Shown: positions 51,129 to 57,909 of the stretch, piece after piece
Layout of the letters: every line of letters begins with the position of its first letter
How positions within the stretch are numbered: the first letter of the stretch is position 1
Translations under genes and position numbers: made by a program
Notes under the pieces: model-generated
What the model saw: only the letters and a program-made list of their open reading frames with translations
Told to the model about the DNA's origin: nothing
Databases searched by the model: none
Assembly: GCF_023277745.1 (NCBI RefSeq)
Contig: NZ_CP086322.1
Location: 6,634,001-6,698,000 of the forward strand
Source of the DNA: Streptomyces halobius
Lineage (GTDB): Bacteria; Actinomycetota; Actinomycetes; Streptomycetales; Streptomycetaceae
Direction of reading: 5' to 3'
DNA: 64,000 nucleotides

Positions 51129-52136
51129 ATGGTGACGTACGAACAGCTCTACCACCTCGATCTGAAGAAGCTGAACGCCGCTGTCGAGGCGTGGGACACC
51201 CAGATACGCCAACTCCAGTCCCTGGATGACGCGTTCACCTCCGACGTGTCAAAAACATTCCAGCAGGCCGGTTGGCGGAGCGGCGACTTCACCTCCGTGA
51301 TGGCGGCCGAGAAGGTCAAGGAAGCCGACAGGGAGCTGACTGAAGCCGTCGCGGAAGCCAAGGGCATACGGGGCATCTTGCGCGACGCCCACGATCGACT
51401 GAAGAAGCACAAAGCGGACCTCGTTGAACTCGCCGATGTCGAGGCACCGAGCCGGGGCCTGGTAGTCAGTAGCACCGGGCGTGTTCATGTCCGGAACGAC
51501 CCTGCAAAAGATCTAACGGGCCTGGATGACGCCGAGAAAAAGGCGGTTCTTGCCGCTCAGAAGGAGAAGGTCGACGACGTCACCGGCAAGATCGAAGACA
51601 TTCTCTTGCGCGCAGGAGCGACGGATGAACTTTGCGCAGAGGCCCTCCGGCGCAACGTAGACGGAAAAGCAGAGAGCGGCTTCAACTCAACGGTCTACAC
51701 CACGGTAAACTCCTACAAGAAGTCGATGAAGGAGACCCCGGAACGGGTGAGCACGCAAGGAGCGCCTTTCGGGAGTAGTACGATTAAGCCCGTCGCGGAG
51801 TTTTTGAGCTACAAATCTTGGATAAACGGCCTGGGTGCGGCCGTCCACGGAAAGGGGAGTGAGGCGTGGAATTATTTCCTAGGAGGGACTGGCTCGGCTG
51901 CCGTATCGGCAATGAGCACAGACGCAGGAAAGTCCCTGACGGGATGGAACCGTGCCGGTAGCGTCCTGAACAAGGCTGGAAGCGGAATACTGAAGTTCGG
52001 CTCAAAGGTGTTCGGATTCCCTGTTTGCCTAGCCGCCACAGGGATCGACTACGCCTACACCCCAGAAGCCGATTCAGCGAAGCTAGAAAAACACACCAGG
52101 ACAGTGGCCCCGGGAAAGGTCAACGCAAAATACTGA
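51129..52136 (+). CDS. LXG/WXG-like putative type VII secretion substrate
   Basis: A 335-residue protein with a long helical N-terminus (1-110: LDLKKLNAAVEAWDTQIRQLQSLDDAF...QQAGWRSGDFTSVMAAEKVKEADRELTEAVAEAKGIRGIL), typical of LXG/WXG exported proteins. A middle helical region and a C-terminal part of about 110 residues follow, with glycine- and alanine-rich hydrophobic stretches (GGTGSAAVSAMSTDAGKSL, GILKFGSKVFGFPVCLAATGIDYAYTP). The C-terminus could be membrane-active or a toxin; I do not recognise a named domain. Base composition and AT-rich codons differ from the tail genes, suggesting separate acquisition. Confidence 0.62.
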   Translation: MVTYEQLYHLDLKKLNAAVEAWDTQIRQLQSLDDAFTSDVSKTFQQAGWRSGDFTSVMAAEKVKEADRELTEAVAEAKGIRGILRDAHDRLKKHKADLVELADVEAPSRGLVVSSTGRVHVRNDPAKDLTGLDDAEKKAVLAAQKEKVDDVTGKIEDILLRAGATDELCAEALRRNVDGKAESGFNSTVYTTVNSYKKSMKETPERVSTQGAPFGSSTIKPVAEFLSYKSWINGLGAAVHGKGSEAWNYFLGGTGSAAVSAMSTDAGKSLTGWNRAGSVLNKAGSGILKFGSKVFGFPVCLAATGIDYAYTPEADSAKLEKHTRTVAPGKVNAKY

Positions 52137-52158
52137 CCCAGGATGATTGGCATCTCAG

Positions 52159-52413
52159 ATGAATGAAGAACCCGAGGGTAGCGAAAAAACCAAGAAAACA
52201 CCCTTCCTCAACCGCGTCATCAGCAAGTCCGGGAAACGTCACCCTTTCCTGATGCTCGCCCTTTCCCTCTTCGCTATAGTTATCGGGATAGGCGGAGTGC
52301 AGAGCATGTTCACTCCTGAGATGAATCACGCCAAGTCCGCTCTCAATATACTAGTGGGACTGGGTGGCGTCATTTATCTGGCAGCTCTTATCGCAGATCG
52401 AAAGAAGAAGTGA
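52159..52413 (+). CDS. Small two-segment membrane protein, possible immunity partner
   Basis: An 84-residue protein with a charged N-terminus (MNEEPEGSEKTKKTPFLNRV), two hydrophobic segments (PFLMLALSLFAIVIGIGGVQSMF and ALNILVGLGGVIYLAALIA) and a KKK end. It lies 22 nt after the LXG-like gene. Small membrane proteins in this place often protect the producer from the preceding toxin; this is inference only. ATG 52159 is preferred; TTG 52147 is in frame. Confidence 0.55.
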   Translation: MNEEPEGSEKTKKTPFLNRVISKSGKRHPFLMLALSLFAIVIGIGGVQSMFTPEMNHAKSALNILVGLGGVIYLAALIADRKKK

Positions 52414-52513
52414 TTCTTCCGTGTCGGTTTGGCGCGTTCAAGCGGGGGTGAATCTCCGTCCTGCAGAACCTGCGGTCATGCCAGCGTCCGCTCGCAGCCT
52501 TCGGCGCGGACAG

Positions 52514-52547
52514 CGTCCGGACAGTTCCGGGGACTGCTGTCCGGACG
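52514..52547. terminator. Hairpin between the WXG cargo and the tail adhesin gene
   Basis: CGTCCGGACAG pairs exactly with CTGTCCGGACG around a 12-nt loop, between converging genes. Confidence 0.75.
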
Positions 52548-52553
52548 GTGTCC

Positions 52554-53273
52554 TCATCCGTAGAGTTCGATGATGACGATGCCGTTCCCGCCCTCGGTTC
52601 CGGGAGTACTGGAGTCGTCCCGGGCGTAGCCTCCGGCCGCGCCACCGCCGTAGCCTCGGGGGGCGCCGCCACCGTTGGATGCCCGCTGGAAGCCTCCATG
52701 GCCCAGGTGGGATTCACCGCCCTCGCCCGCCAGGCCGTCAGTCCCGCTAAGGCGGATGCATCCGCCTCCGGCGCCGCCGCCGCTCGCCCAGTCGCCGCTT
52801 CCGGCGAGCGGGGCGGGGATACCGGAGTAGCACTGCAAAGACGTCCCGGACGTCATGACCGCGGTCCCACCCGCGCCGCCGTTCGCGACGACGAATCCAC
52901 CGAAGGAACTGTTCCCACCGGCGCCGCCGTCGGACGACGTCCCACCGGCCTCACCGCCCGCGCCGACGACGACGGACTCCACCGCACCGAGCGTGGCCGC
53001 GTCGATCAGAGCCTCGCTGTAGCCACCGCCCGCTCCGCCCGGCCGCGTCACCAGCTGGCCGGCAGCGGCTGTCGCACCGGCCGCGCCACCCCCGGCCGCC
53101 TGCACGCGCACCTTGATGCGCGCCAGCCAGGGGTAGTCGTCTTTGACGAACTGGTGGTTCCCGGGCTCTTTGACGTACACGATGTCGCGCAGCCCTTGAA
53201 CGCCCGGCTTGAGGCAGAGTTCACCGTCGTTGTTGACCTCGAAGTAATCGCCGCATGCGCAGACAGACGCCAT
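52554..53273 (-). CDS. Glycine-rich phage tail fibre / adhesin-like protein
   Basis: A 239-residue protein. The N-terminus MASVCACGDYFEVNNDGELCLKPGVQGLRDIVYV is cysteine-containing; from about residue 80 the protein is glycine-rich with Gly-Gly-Gly blocks (GAGGGYSEAL, GGEAGGTSSDGGAGGN, GGGAGGGC, GHGGFQRASNGGGAPRGYGGGAAGG) and ends NGIVIIELYG. Such glycine-island domains form tips of tail fibres and adhesins. The ATG at 53273 is 32 nt after element copy 3. Confidence 0.82.
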   Translation of the reverse strand: MASVCACGDYFEVNNDGELCLKPGVQGLRDIVYVKEPGNHQFVKDDYPWLARIKVRVQAAGGGAAGATAAAGQLVTRPGGAGGGYSEALIDAATLGAVESVVVGAGGEAGGTSSDGGAGGNSSFGGFVVANGGAGGTAVMTSGTSLQCYSGIPAPLAGSGDWASGGGAGGGCIRLSGTDGLAGEGGESHLGHGGFQRASNGGGAPRGYGGGAAGGYARDDSSTPGTEGGNGIVIIELYG

Positions 53274-53305
53274 ACCAGGCCCCTTTGTGGGATGTCAGTT
53301 CAGCG

Positions 53306-53325
53306 CCCGGCCCACAACCAGCGGC
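53306..53325 (-). promoter_or_regulatory. Start-associated repeat element, copy 3
   Basis: Identical core to copies 1 and 2, ending 32 nt before ATG 53273. TAGATT stands 6 nt upstream and overlaps the stop of the preceding gene. Confidence 0.8.
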
Positions 53326-53334
53326 CCCACCAAT

Positions 53335-53736
53335 CTACTGCCGCGGTGCGGCAGTCAGGTGGACGGCGATGCCCGGCCCGGCCGGGGCCCGGCGCGGCAC
53401 GAGCGTCCACACCCGCACCGTCACCGCCTGCGGAGTCGCGTCCTCAAGTACCGCCAGCAGCAGCCCGTCCCCCTCAACGAGCGCGGTGACAACGGGCGGT
53501 GCGTCCAGCGGGGCCGGGAGCGTCCACGTGGCGCGACTGTCCTCGCCGGTGACGACCACGGCGGCCGGCACCCGGCCCGGCGGCCCGGGGAGTGCCTTGA
53601 CAGCGGGCTCAGCCTCGGGTGTGGGACGCCGGCGGCGCCGGTTCGGCATGGTGCGCGTCCGGCGGTCCAACTCTTTGAGCACGTCGACCAGGGGGTTGTC
53701 GACGCTGCGCCGGGCGGCGGATCCTCGACGGGCCAC
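53335..53736 (-). CDS. Phage minor tail protein, small
   Basis: A 133-residue protein: VARRGSAARRSVDNPLVDVLKELDRRTRTMPNRRRRRP (basic N-terminus), a Pro-rich linker, then a beta-rich part (PPVVTALVEGDGLLLAVLEDATPQAVTVRVWTLVPRR). The latter resembles the short sandwich domain at the end of actinophage tail proteins. GTG 53736 lies 2 nt after the upstream stop, with AGGAG 7 nt before it, so it is coupled to the large tail gene. Confidence 0.72.
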   Translation of the reverse strand: MARRGSAARRSVDNPLVDVLKELDRRTRTMPNRRRRRPTPEAEPAVKALPGPPGRVPAAVVVTGEDSRATWTLPAPLDAPPVVTALVEGDGLLLAVLEDATPQAVTVRVWTLVPRRAPAGPGIAVHLTAAPRQ

Positions 53737-53738
53737 GG

Positions 53739-54785
53739 TCACACTCCTGACGGGAACAGCTGCACGGCCACGCTCTCGCCGTCGCCGTCTTCGGCGACTT
53801 TGAGGCCCTGGATCTTGAGGGACTGGGCGATGGTGCGGCATGTCGTGGTCGTGGTGACGTCCACGCACCAGCCGGGCACCAGTGAGGCGATGTCGACCGC
53901 GGCGTCCGGGGCGAGGGTCGTTTCCTGGCTGGTGTCGATGACCACCGGAGTCGGCACGCTGCCGCGGAGCTTGGACCGGGCGGCCGCAAACGCCGACGGG
54001 TTGTCGAGGATGGACGTCTCCTCGGTGGCCCGCTCCAACAGCCCGTAGTAGTCGTGTCGTCCGCCGGCCACGCCTTTGATGTCCGGGTCGCTGTCGTCCT
54101 CGGGTTGCTTGCCGTGGACGACCCACCGGGTCGCGAGGTTGGTGCCGTCGCCGATGACCTGGAGCCCGGCCGGGAAGTCGGCGTCGGTCAGCGAACCGAC
54201 CCGCGCGCAGTGGTCTTCCGGCATGAGCAGGATTGTGGAGCCGACGGCGGTGAAGTCCAGGCCGGTCTCCGCCAGGTCGCGCAAGTGATCACCAATCTGC
54301 CCGACGTCCTGCTGGTACTCGCGGTCGCCGCGGATACGGGTCGGGGCGACGACTTCGACCGTGTGGCCGGGGTCGTCGGGCTCGAAGCCGTCAGCGATGA
54401 GCCATGTCGCGATCTGGGTGAGGTCGGTTGCCCGGAAGCGGATGTCCTCGTGCGGGAGGCGCCGGTCGAGCCAGCCCAGGACGTCGATAGCCGCCAGCTC
54501 GACGGTGTCGCGTCTCCACGTCGGCGTGACGATGGGCCCCTCCCACACGGGAACGCTGCCACGGAGCGGGTCGCTGCGGTAGATCACGAGTTTGTGTCGC
54601 CACTCGCGGACCCGGCCGAGCGCGGCGCAGCAGTCCCCCTCGGGTTGAATGACCACCTTGGCCGTGCTGACGTCGTCGAGGGCCCTGGTCCACTCCACAC
54701 TGAGCAGCGTGTCCGCCTCGGTGACGACCGCCCCGCCGCGGTCGACGATCCGCACGGTGTGGCTGCCGCACCCCATTCGTGACAT
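53739..54785 (-). CDS. Phage minor tail protein, large
   Basis: A 348-residue protein beginning MSRMGCGSHTVRIVDRGGAVVTEADTLLSVEWTRALDDVSTAKVVIQPEGDCC. The fold appears mixed beta, as in siphovirus tail-hub proteins (LVIYRSDPLRGSVPVWEGPIVTPTWRRDTVELAAIDVLGWLDRRL is typical of the hub region). Position behind the Dit-like protein supports a tail-tip role. The ATG is 29 nt after element copy 4. It is the first late gene to the left of the second cargo island. Confidence 0.8.
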   Translation of the reverse strand: MSRMGCGSHTVRIVDRGGAVVTEADTLLSVEWTRALDDVSTAKVVIQPEGDCCAALGRVREWRHKLVIYRSDPLRGSVPVWEGPIVTPTWRRDTVELAAIDVLGWLDRRLPHEDIRFRATDLTQIATWLIADGFEPDDPGHTVEVVAPTRIRGDREYQQDVGQIGDHLRDLAETGLDFTAVGSTILLMPEDHCARVGSLTDADFPAGLQVIGDGTNLATRWVVHGKQPEDDSDPDIKGVAGGRHDYYGLLERATEETSILDNPSAFAAARSKLRGSVPTPVVIDTSQETTLAPDAAVDIASLVPGWCVDVTTTTTCRTIAQSLKIQGLKVAEDGDGESVAVQLFPSGV

Positions 54786-54814
54786 GGCCGGGCCCGCCTT
54801 CCTGTCGGCTTCGG

Positions 54815-54834
54815 CCCGGCCCAAAACCAGCGGC
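54815..54834 (-). promoter_or_regulatory. Start-associated repeat element, copy 4
   Basis: GCCGCTGGTTTTGGGCCGGG on the minus strand (one change from copies 1-3), ending 29 nt before ATG 54785, with TAGTCT 10 nt upstream. Confidence 0.8.
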
Positions 54835-55020
54835 GTCCCAGTCGAGACTACCGAGACTGGCCGACAGAGTTCCTTACTGATCACAGTCCCTGAAACCGAG
54901 TCGCACCCAATTGAGAATGGGAGGTGTGCAAGCTGAGGTTGCTGGTCACAGGGCTGGTGTGCGTGGGCATCGGGATGCTCGTGCTGGTCGCTGGCAGGTG
55001 ACTTTGGTGAAGATCGTCGG

Positions 55021-55230
55021 TCATCGGGCGACTTCGCGGTTCGTGAGGACCAGCAAGGCCCTGACCAGGGCGGTCACCCAGGCGGGGTCGGTGCGCACCT
55101 TGCCGAGGACGCGCCAGTTCTTGAGGTGGGCAAAGCCGTGCTCGACGGGTGCCCGGACGGCCGCCAGTGCCGTGTTGGACAGCTTCTGGCCTCGCGTCAG
55201 GGGCCGGTTCCGGGCGGCCTTGTAATCGCA
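55021..55230 (-). pseudogene. Transposase remnant, C-terminal part (IS5-like DDE)
   Basis: The frame reads NRPLTRGQKLSNTALAAVRAPVEHGFAHLKNWRVLGKVRTDPAWVTALVRALLVLTNREVAR, which is the C-terminal end of an IS5-group DDE transposase including the final catalytic Glu region (VEHGFAHLK). The N-terminal two-thirds is missing; upstream codons do not continue the homology. No terminal inverted repeats are apparent. It lies next to the cargo island. Confidence 0.75.
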
Positions 55231-55342
55231 GGCGTGACGCCCCGGAATCGGACCAGGTCGGCGACACAGCAGCCGTGACACAGGGATACCTTGCCCCTCC
55301 CGCCAAGATCCTTAACAGCAGCCCTAGCCCGAAAACGCCAGC

Positions 55343-55374
55343 GGGGCTCCCCGCCCACAAGAACGGGAAGCCCC
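55343..55374 (-). terminator. Terminator of the small membrane protein gene
   Basis: GGGGCTCCCCG and CGGGAAGCCCC pair with one mismatch; on the minus strand CGTTTTCGGG follows within 10 nt. It is about 20 nt past the stop at 55394. Confidence 0.65.
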
Positions 55375-55393
55375 ACCTGCCTGCCTGCGCCGG

Positions 55394-55657
55394 TCAACCG
55401 GCCATGGCCGCCACGACCAGCGCAACAGCCGCACCGCACAGCAGCACCACAAGCGGCCATGCCAGCCAGCCGCGCCCGGTACGCCTGCGCCACAGCACCA
55501 GCCACAGCGCACACGCCGCCACGAACACGACCGTCACACCGCTCAGCTCGCCCTCCCGCCACGCCACCCGCACGGCGCCAGGGTTAGCACCCCATACAAG
55601 GAGCGCAACGAGGACGCCCACGGTCAGCGCACACACCGCTTCCAGCAGCCTGCTCAT
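55394..55657 (-). CDS. Small membrane protein, unknown
   Basis: An 87-residue protein with three hydrophobic segments (AVCALTVGVLVALLVWGAN, VTVVFVAACALWLVLW, WLAWPLVVLLCGAAVALVVAAMAG). It has no known family I can name. Topology is compatible with a holin- or antiholin-like protein, but the prophage already has a holin by the endolysin. AAGGGC stands before the ATG. The 50-residue gene next to it on the same strand may be its partner. Confidence 0.6.
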   Translation of the reverse strand: MSRLLEAVCALTVGVLVALLVWGANPGAVRVAWREGELSGVTVVFVAACALWLVLWRRRTGRGWLAWPLVVLLCGAAVALVVAAMAG

Positions 55658-55690
55658 ACGGTGCCCTTCTTCTCCGGCGTCTCCGTCAGG

Positions 55691-55843
55691 TCAGTGCGCG
55701 GGCGGAACGGACGGCTTGACCTCGACGGTCTCCGTCTTGCGGCCTTCTGCGTCCGTGCTGGTGGACTGCTTCTCCCCGGCCCGGGGACCGGCCACGGACG
55801 CCTGGGGCGCACGGCGGGACGTGATCCACTGCCGCTCCTGCAT
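55691..55843 (-). CDS. Short hydrophilic protein upstream of the membrane protein gene
   Basis: A 50-residue frame (MQERQWITSRRAPQASVAG...KSTSTDAEGRKTETVEVKPSVPPAH-like composition). The ATG at 55843 has GGGAGG 8 nt upstream, and it ends 33 nt before the membrane protein start. The composition is hydrophilic and lysine/threonine/glutamate-rich, unlike its shadow frames. No domain recognised, so this is only a probable gene. Confidence 0.45.
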   Translation of the reverse strand: MQERQWITSRRAPQASVAGPRAGEKQSTSTDAEGRKTETVEVKPSVPPAH

Positions 55844-56043
55844 CCCCCGCGCCCTCCCGCGTTCTCACCTCGACCTGTTGACGGATCGTAGGCGGGGGCC
55901 GGTCGTAGGCGCAGCCGAACCCGGCCGGCCCCGCCCGATGATCTACGCCATGGTCATCGGCCGCCGAACGGCACGAGTATCCAACTCGCTATTCACACCA
56001 GACCTGTGACCTGCGACTTCACGATGCACACCGCTCAATTAGG

Positions 56044-56170
56044 TAAGCGCCGGGACGAAGCGCGGACTGTCCGCGGCCTGCCCGAGGGTGAGGATGATGG
56101 ACAGCGGGCGGCAGCGCCGGTCGGTCGCGAGGTGCATCTTGCTGGTCAGCCCGCCCCGGGCACTGATGCG
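56044..56170 (-). pseudogene. Transposase remnant, internal DDE fragment
   Basis: The minus strand encodes RGGLTSKMHLATDRRCRPLSIILTLGQAADSPRFVPAL, matching the central part of IS5-family transposases (G-G-L-T-K-H-L...L-L-T-G-Q..D). Flanks are non-coding. It may be part of a different insertion sequence from the remnant at 55021-55230, because the fragments are not colinear copies of one gene in this distance. Confidence 0.7.
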
Positions 56171-56419
56171 ACCCGCAGGCAGGTCGCATCAGTGGGGCTC
56201 GGAGCCATGCCGCATCACAGAGCCTCGGCTCCACTTGCCATTCAAAATGGCCCCACAGCCACCTCAACACACATATGGGCCAAGGGTTTTCATCGAGGCT
56301 TCCAAGCCTGGGCGGCCTGGCAACCCGACCGCACTACGGGCTTCACACCACGGGCCTTCATCGGCAAGGGGATTGGGCACCCACACCTCACCCCGCAAAG
56401 GTAAATCGAGCAACTTTCC

Positions 56420-56447
56420 TTTACTCAATCAAAATGAAGTCTATATT
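56420..56447 (+). promoter_or_regulatory. Probable promoter of the secreted cargo gene
   Basis: TTTACT (56420-56425) and TATATT (56442-56447) 16 bp apart, in an AT-rich patch that contrasts with the surroundings. The leader to the GTG at 56583 is about 130 nt. Confidence 0.4.
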
Positions 56448-56582
56448 TGTGCTTTGCGTCACATCTTTCCCGGTCTGGGTCTGGTGGGATGATTCCCGAC
56501 CACGGCACGCATAGCCGCCTCCGTCGCCACAGATGGGGGCTCTTTGCTGTGCCGAAAACACTCATAAAAAGAGGTACGGGGC

Positions 56583-57581
56583 GTGCAGACCAGCACCACC
56601 ATCCGCCGCATGTCCAGCCGACTCACGACCGCCACAGTGGCCGTCACTGCTGGCGCGGCACTCTTGGCCTCTGCCCTACCGGCCAATGCCCAGGCGAACA
56701 CCAGCCAACCGGGGAATGCGGAACAGGCTGCTGCGGTCGTGGAAAAGGCGACCGGGACCGCAGATATCGCCTCCTCGGCGGCGGCCCCGGGCGCGCCGCT
56801 GACCAGGACCGTCACCACCACCGAGGGCAGCGCCGTCACGGTCACCACGCCGGACACGGCCACCGGCACCCTCAAGGCCACCACCGACAAAGGCTCTTCG
56901 CTCGGCCTGACCCTGCCCGGTGCCAAGGCCGTGGCAGGCGTCAAGGCTGGCGTGGGCACCGTCGTCTATCCCGACGCCGCACCCCACACCGACCTCGCCG
57001 TCCAGCCCACCACCGATGGCGGCGCCCGCACCCTGGTCACCCTCAAGGACGCCAAGGCGTCCACCAGTCAGCGCTTCAAGCTCGATCTGCCGGAGGGCAC
57101 CAAGGCCGTCAGCAACGGTGAAGGCGGATACGACCTCATCCGCAAGACTCAGGGGGGCGAACCCGTCCTGGTGGTCGGCGCCATTGACGCGCCCTGGGCC
57201 AAGGACGCTGATGGCAAGAAGGTCCCCACTGCCTACAAGCTCGACGGCAACTCGCTGATACAGACCATCGAGACGAATGAGACCACCGCGTTCCCCGTGG
57301 TCGCCGACCCCGAAGTCAGTTTCGGCTGGAACGTCTACTACAGGTTCAGCAAGGCCGAAGTTAAGAAGTATGCGAGCAAGGTGAAGTACGCATCAGGCGG
57401 CGCGGCCCTGTGCGGATTTCTCGGCGTACCCGCGGCCGCGGTGGCCTGTGGTGTCGTCGCAGGGGGGATCCTGACGCACTTCCAAGGGGTATGGTCCTCG
57501 GCCGCCAGGTACAACAAGTGCGTGGAGGTTAAGGTCGGTTACACAGGTATTTACGGCGGAGCAAAGAACTACAAGTGCTGA
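56583..57581 (+). CDS. Secreted protein with bacteriocin-like C-terminus (cargo)
   Basis: A 332-residue protein with a signal peptide (MQTSTTIRRMSSRLTTATVAVTAGAALLASALPANAQA, cut near 38). A Thr/Ala-rich beta prodomain-like region (about 60-250: TRTVTTTEGSAVTVTTPDTATGTLKATTDKG) comes next. The compact C-terminal domain starts about residue 255 (VVADPEVSFGWNVYYRFSKAEVKKYASKVKYASGGAALCGFLGVPAAAVACGVVAGGILTHFQ...YNKCVEVKVGYTGIYGGAKNYKC). It has four Cys and a glycine/alanine-rich hydrophobic hairpin, which looks like a bacteriocin or toxin module behind a VVADPEV linker. GTG 56583 starts it. Function is inferred. Confidence 0.65.
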   Translation: MQTSTTIRRMSSRLTTATVAVTAGAALLASALPANAQANTSQPGNAEQAAAVVEKATGTADIASSAAAPGAPLTRTVTTTEGSAVTVTTPDTATGTLKATTDKGSSLGLTLPGAKAVAGVKAGVGTVVYPDAAPHTDLAVQPTTDGGARTLVTLKDAKASTSQRFKLDLPEGTKAVSNGEGGYDLIRKTQGGEPVLVVGAIDAPWAKDADGKKVPTAYKLDGNSLIQTIETNETTAFPVVADPEVSFGWNVYYRFSKAEVKKYASKVKYASGGAALCGFLGVPAAAVACGVVAGGILTHFQGVWSSAARYNKCVEVKVGYTGIYGGAKNYKC

Positions 57582-57598
57582 AGGAGAGGTGGACCATC

Positions 57599-57805
57599 GT
57601 GCGCCGATTCCTCACGGCCGAGCCGTCCAACCCGTATGTGGCCAGTGCGCTGGTCACCGTCCTGCTCTACGCGTGCATGCTGATCGTGCGCCTCGTGCTC
57701 TCAGCTTCACTGTTCCAGGCCATGGACATCGCCTTCGTACCCGCGGTATTCGTCCTGGCACTCGCAGTGCGACTCCTCACCGCACGACGGAAGGGCAGAG
57801 TCTGA
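57599..57805 (+). CDS. Small membrane protein, possible immunity to the secreted cargo protein
   Basis: A 68-residue protein, VRRFLTAEPSNPYVASALVTVLLYACMLIVRLVLSASLFQAMDIAFVPAVFVLALAVRLLTARRKGRV, with two hydrophobic segments and a basic end. It starts 17 nt after the secreted-protein stop (AAGGAGAGG before GTG 57599). Gene order, size and topology resemble an immunity protein, but no family was recognised. A GTG at 57575 would overlap the upstream stop and is less likely. Confidence 0.55.
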   Translation: MRRFLTAEPSNPYVASALVTVLLYACMLIVRLVLSASLFQAMDIAFVPAVFVLALAVRLLTARRKGRV

Positions 57806-57826
57806 CCCTACGCCGCTGACACAGCC

Positions 57827-57857
57827 TGCGCCTGTTGCCCATAGGGTGGCAGGCGCA
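57827..57857. terminator. Hairpin between the cargo genes and the cysteine-rich tail gene
   Basis: TGCGCCTGTTGCCC and GGGTGGCAGGCGCA form a 14-bp stem with three G-U pairs around ATA(G), between converging genes. Confidence 0.55.
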
Positions 57858-57909
57858 AGTCAGTTGGGGCTCGGCTTGCCGACTGGTGCCATGCCATTGG
57901 GCGACTCTG

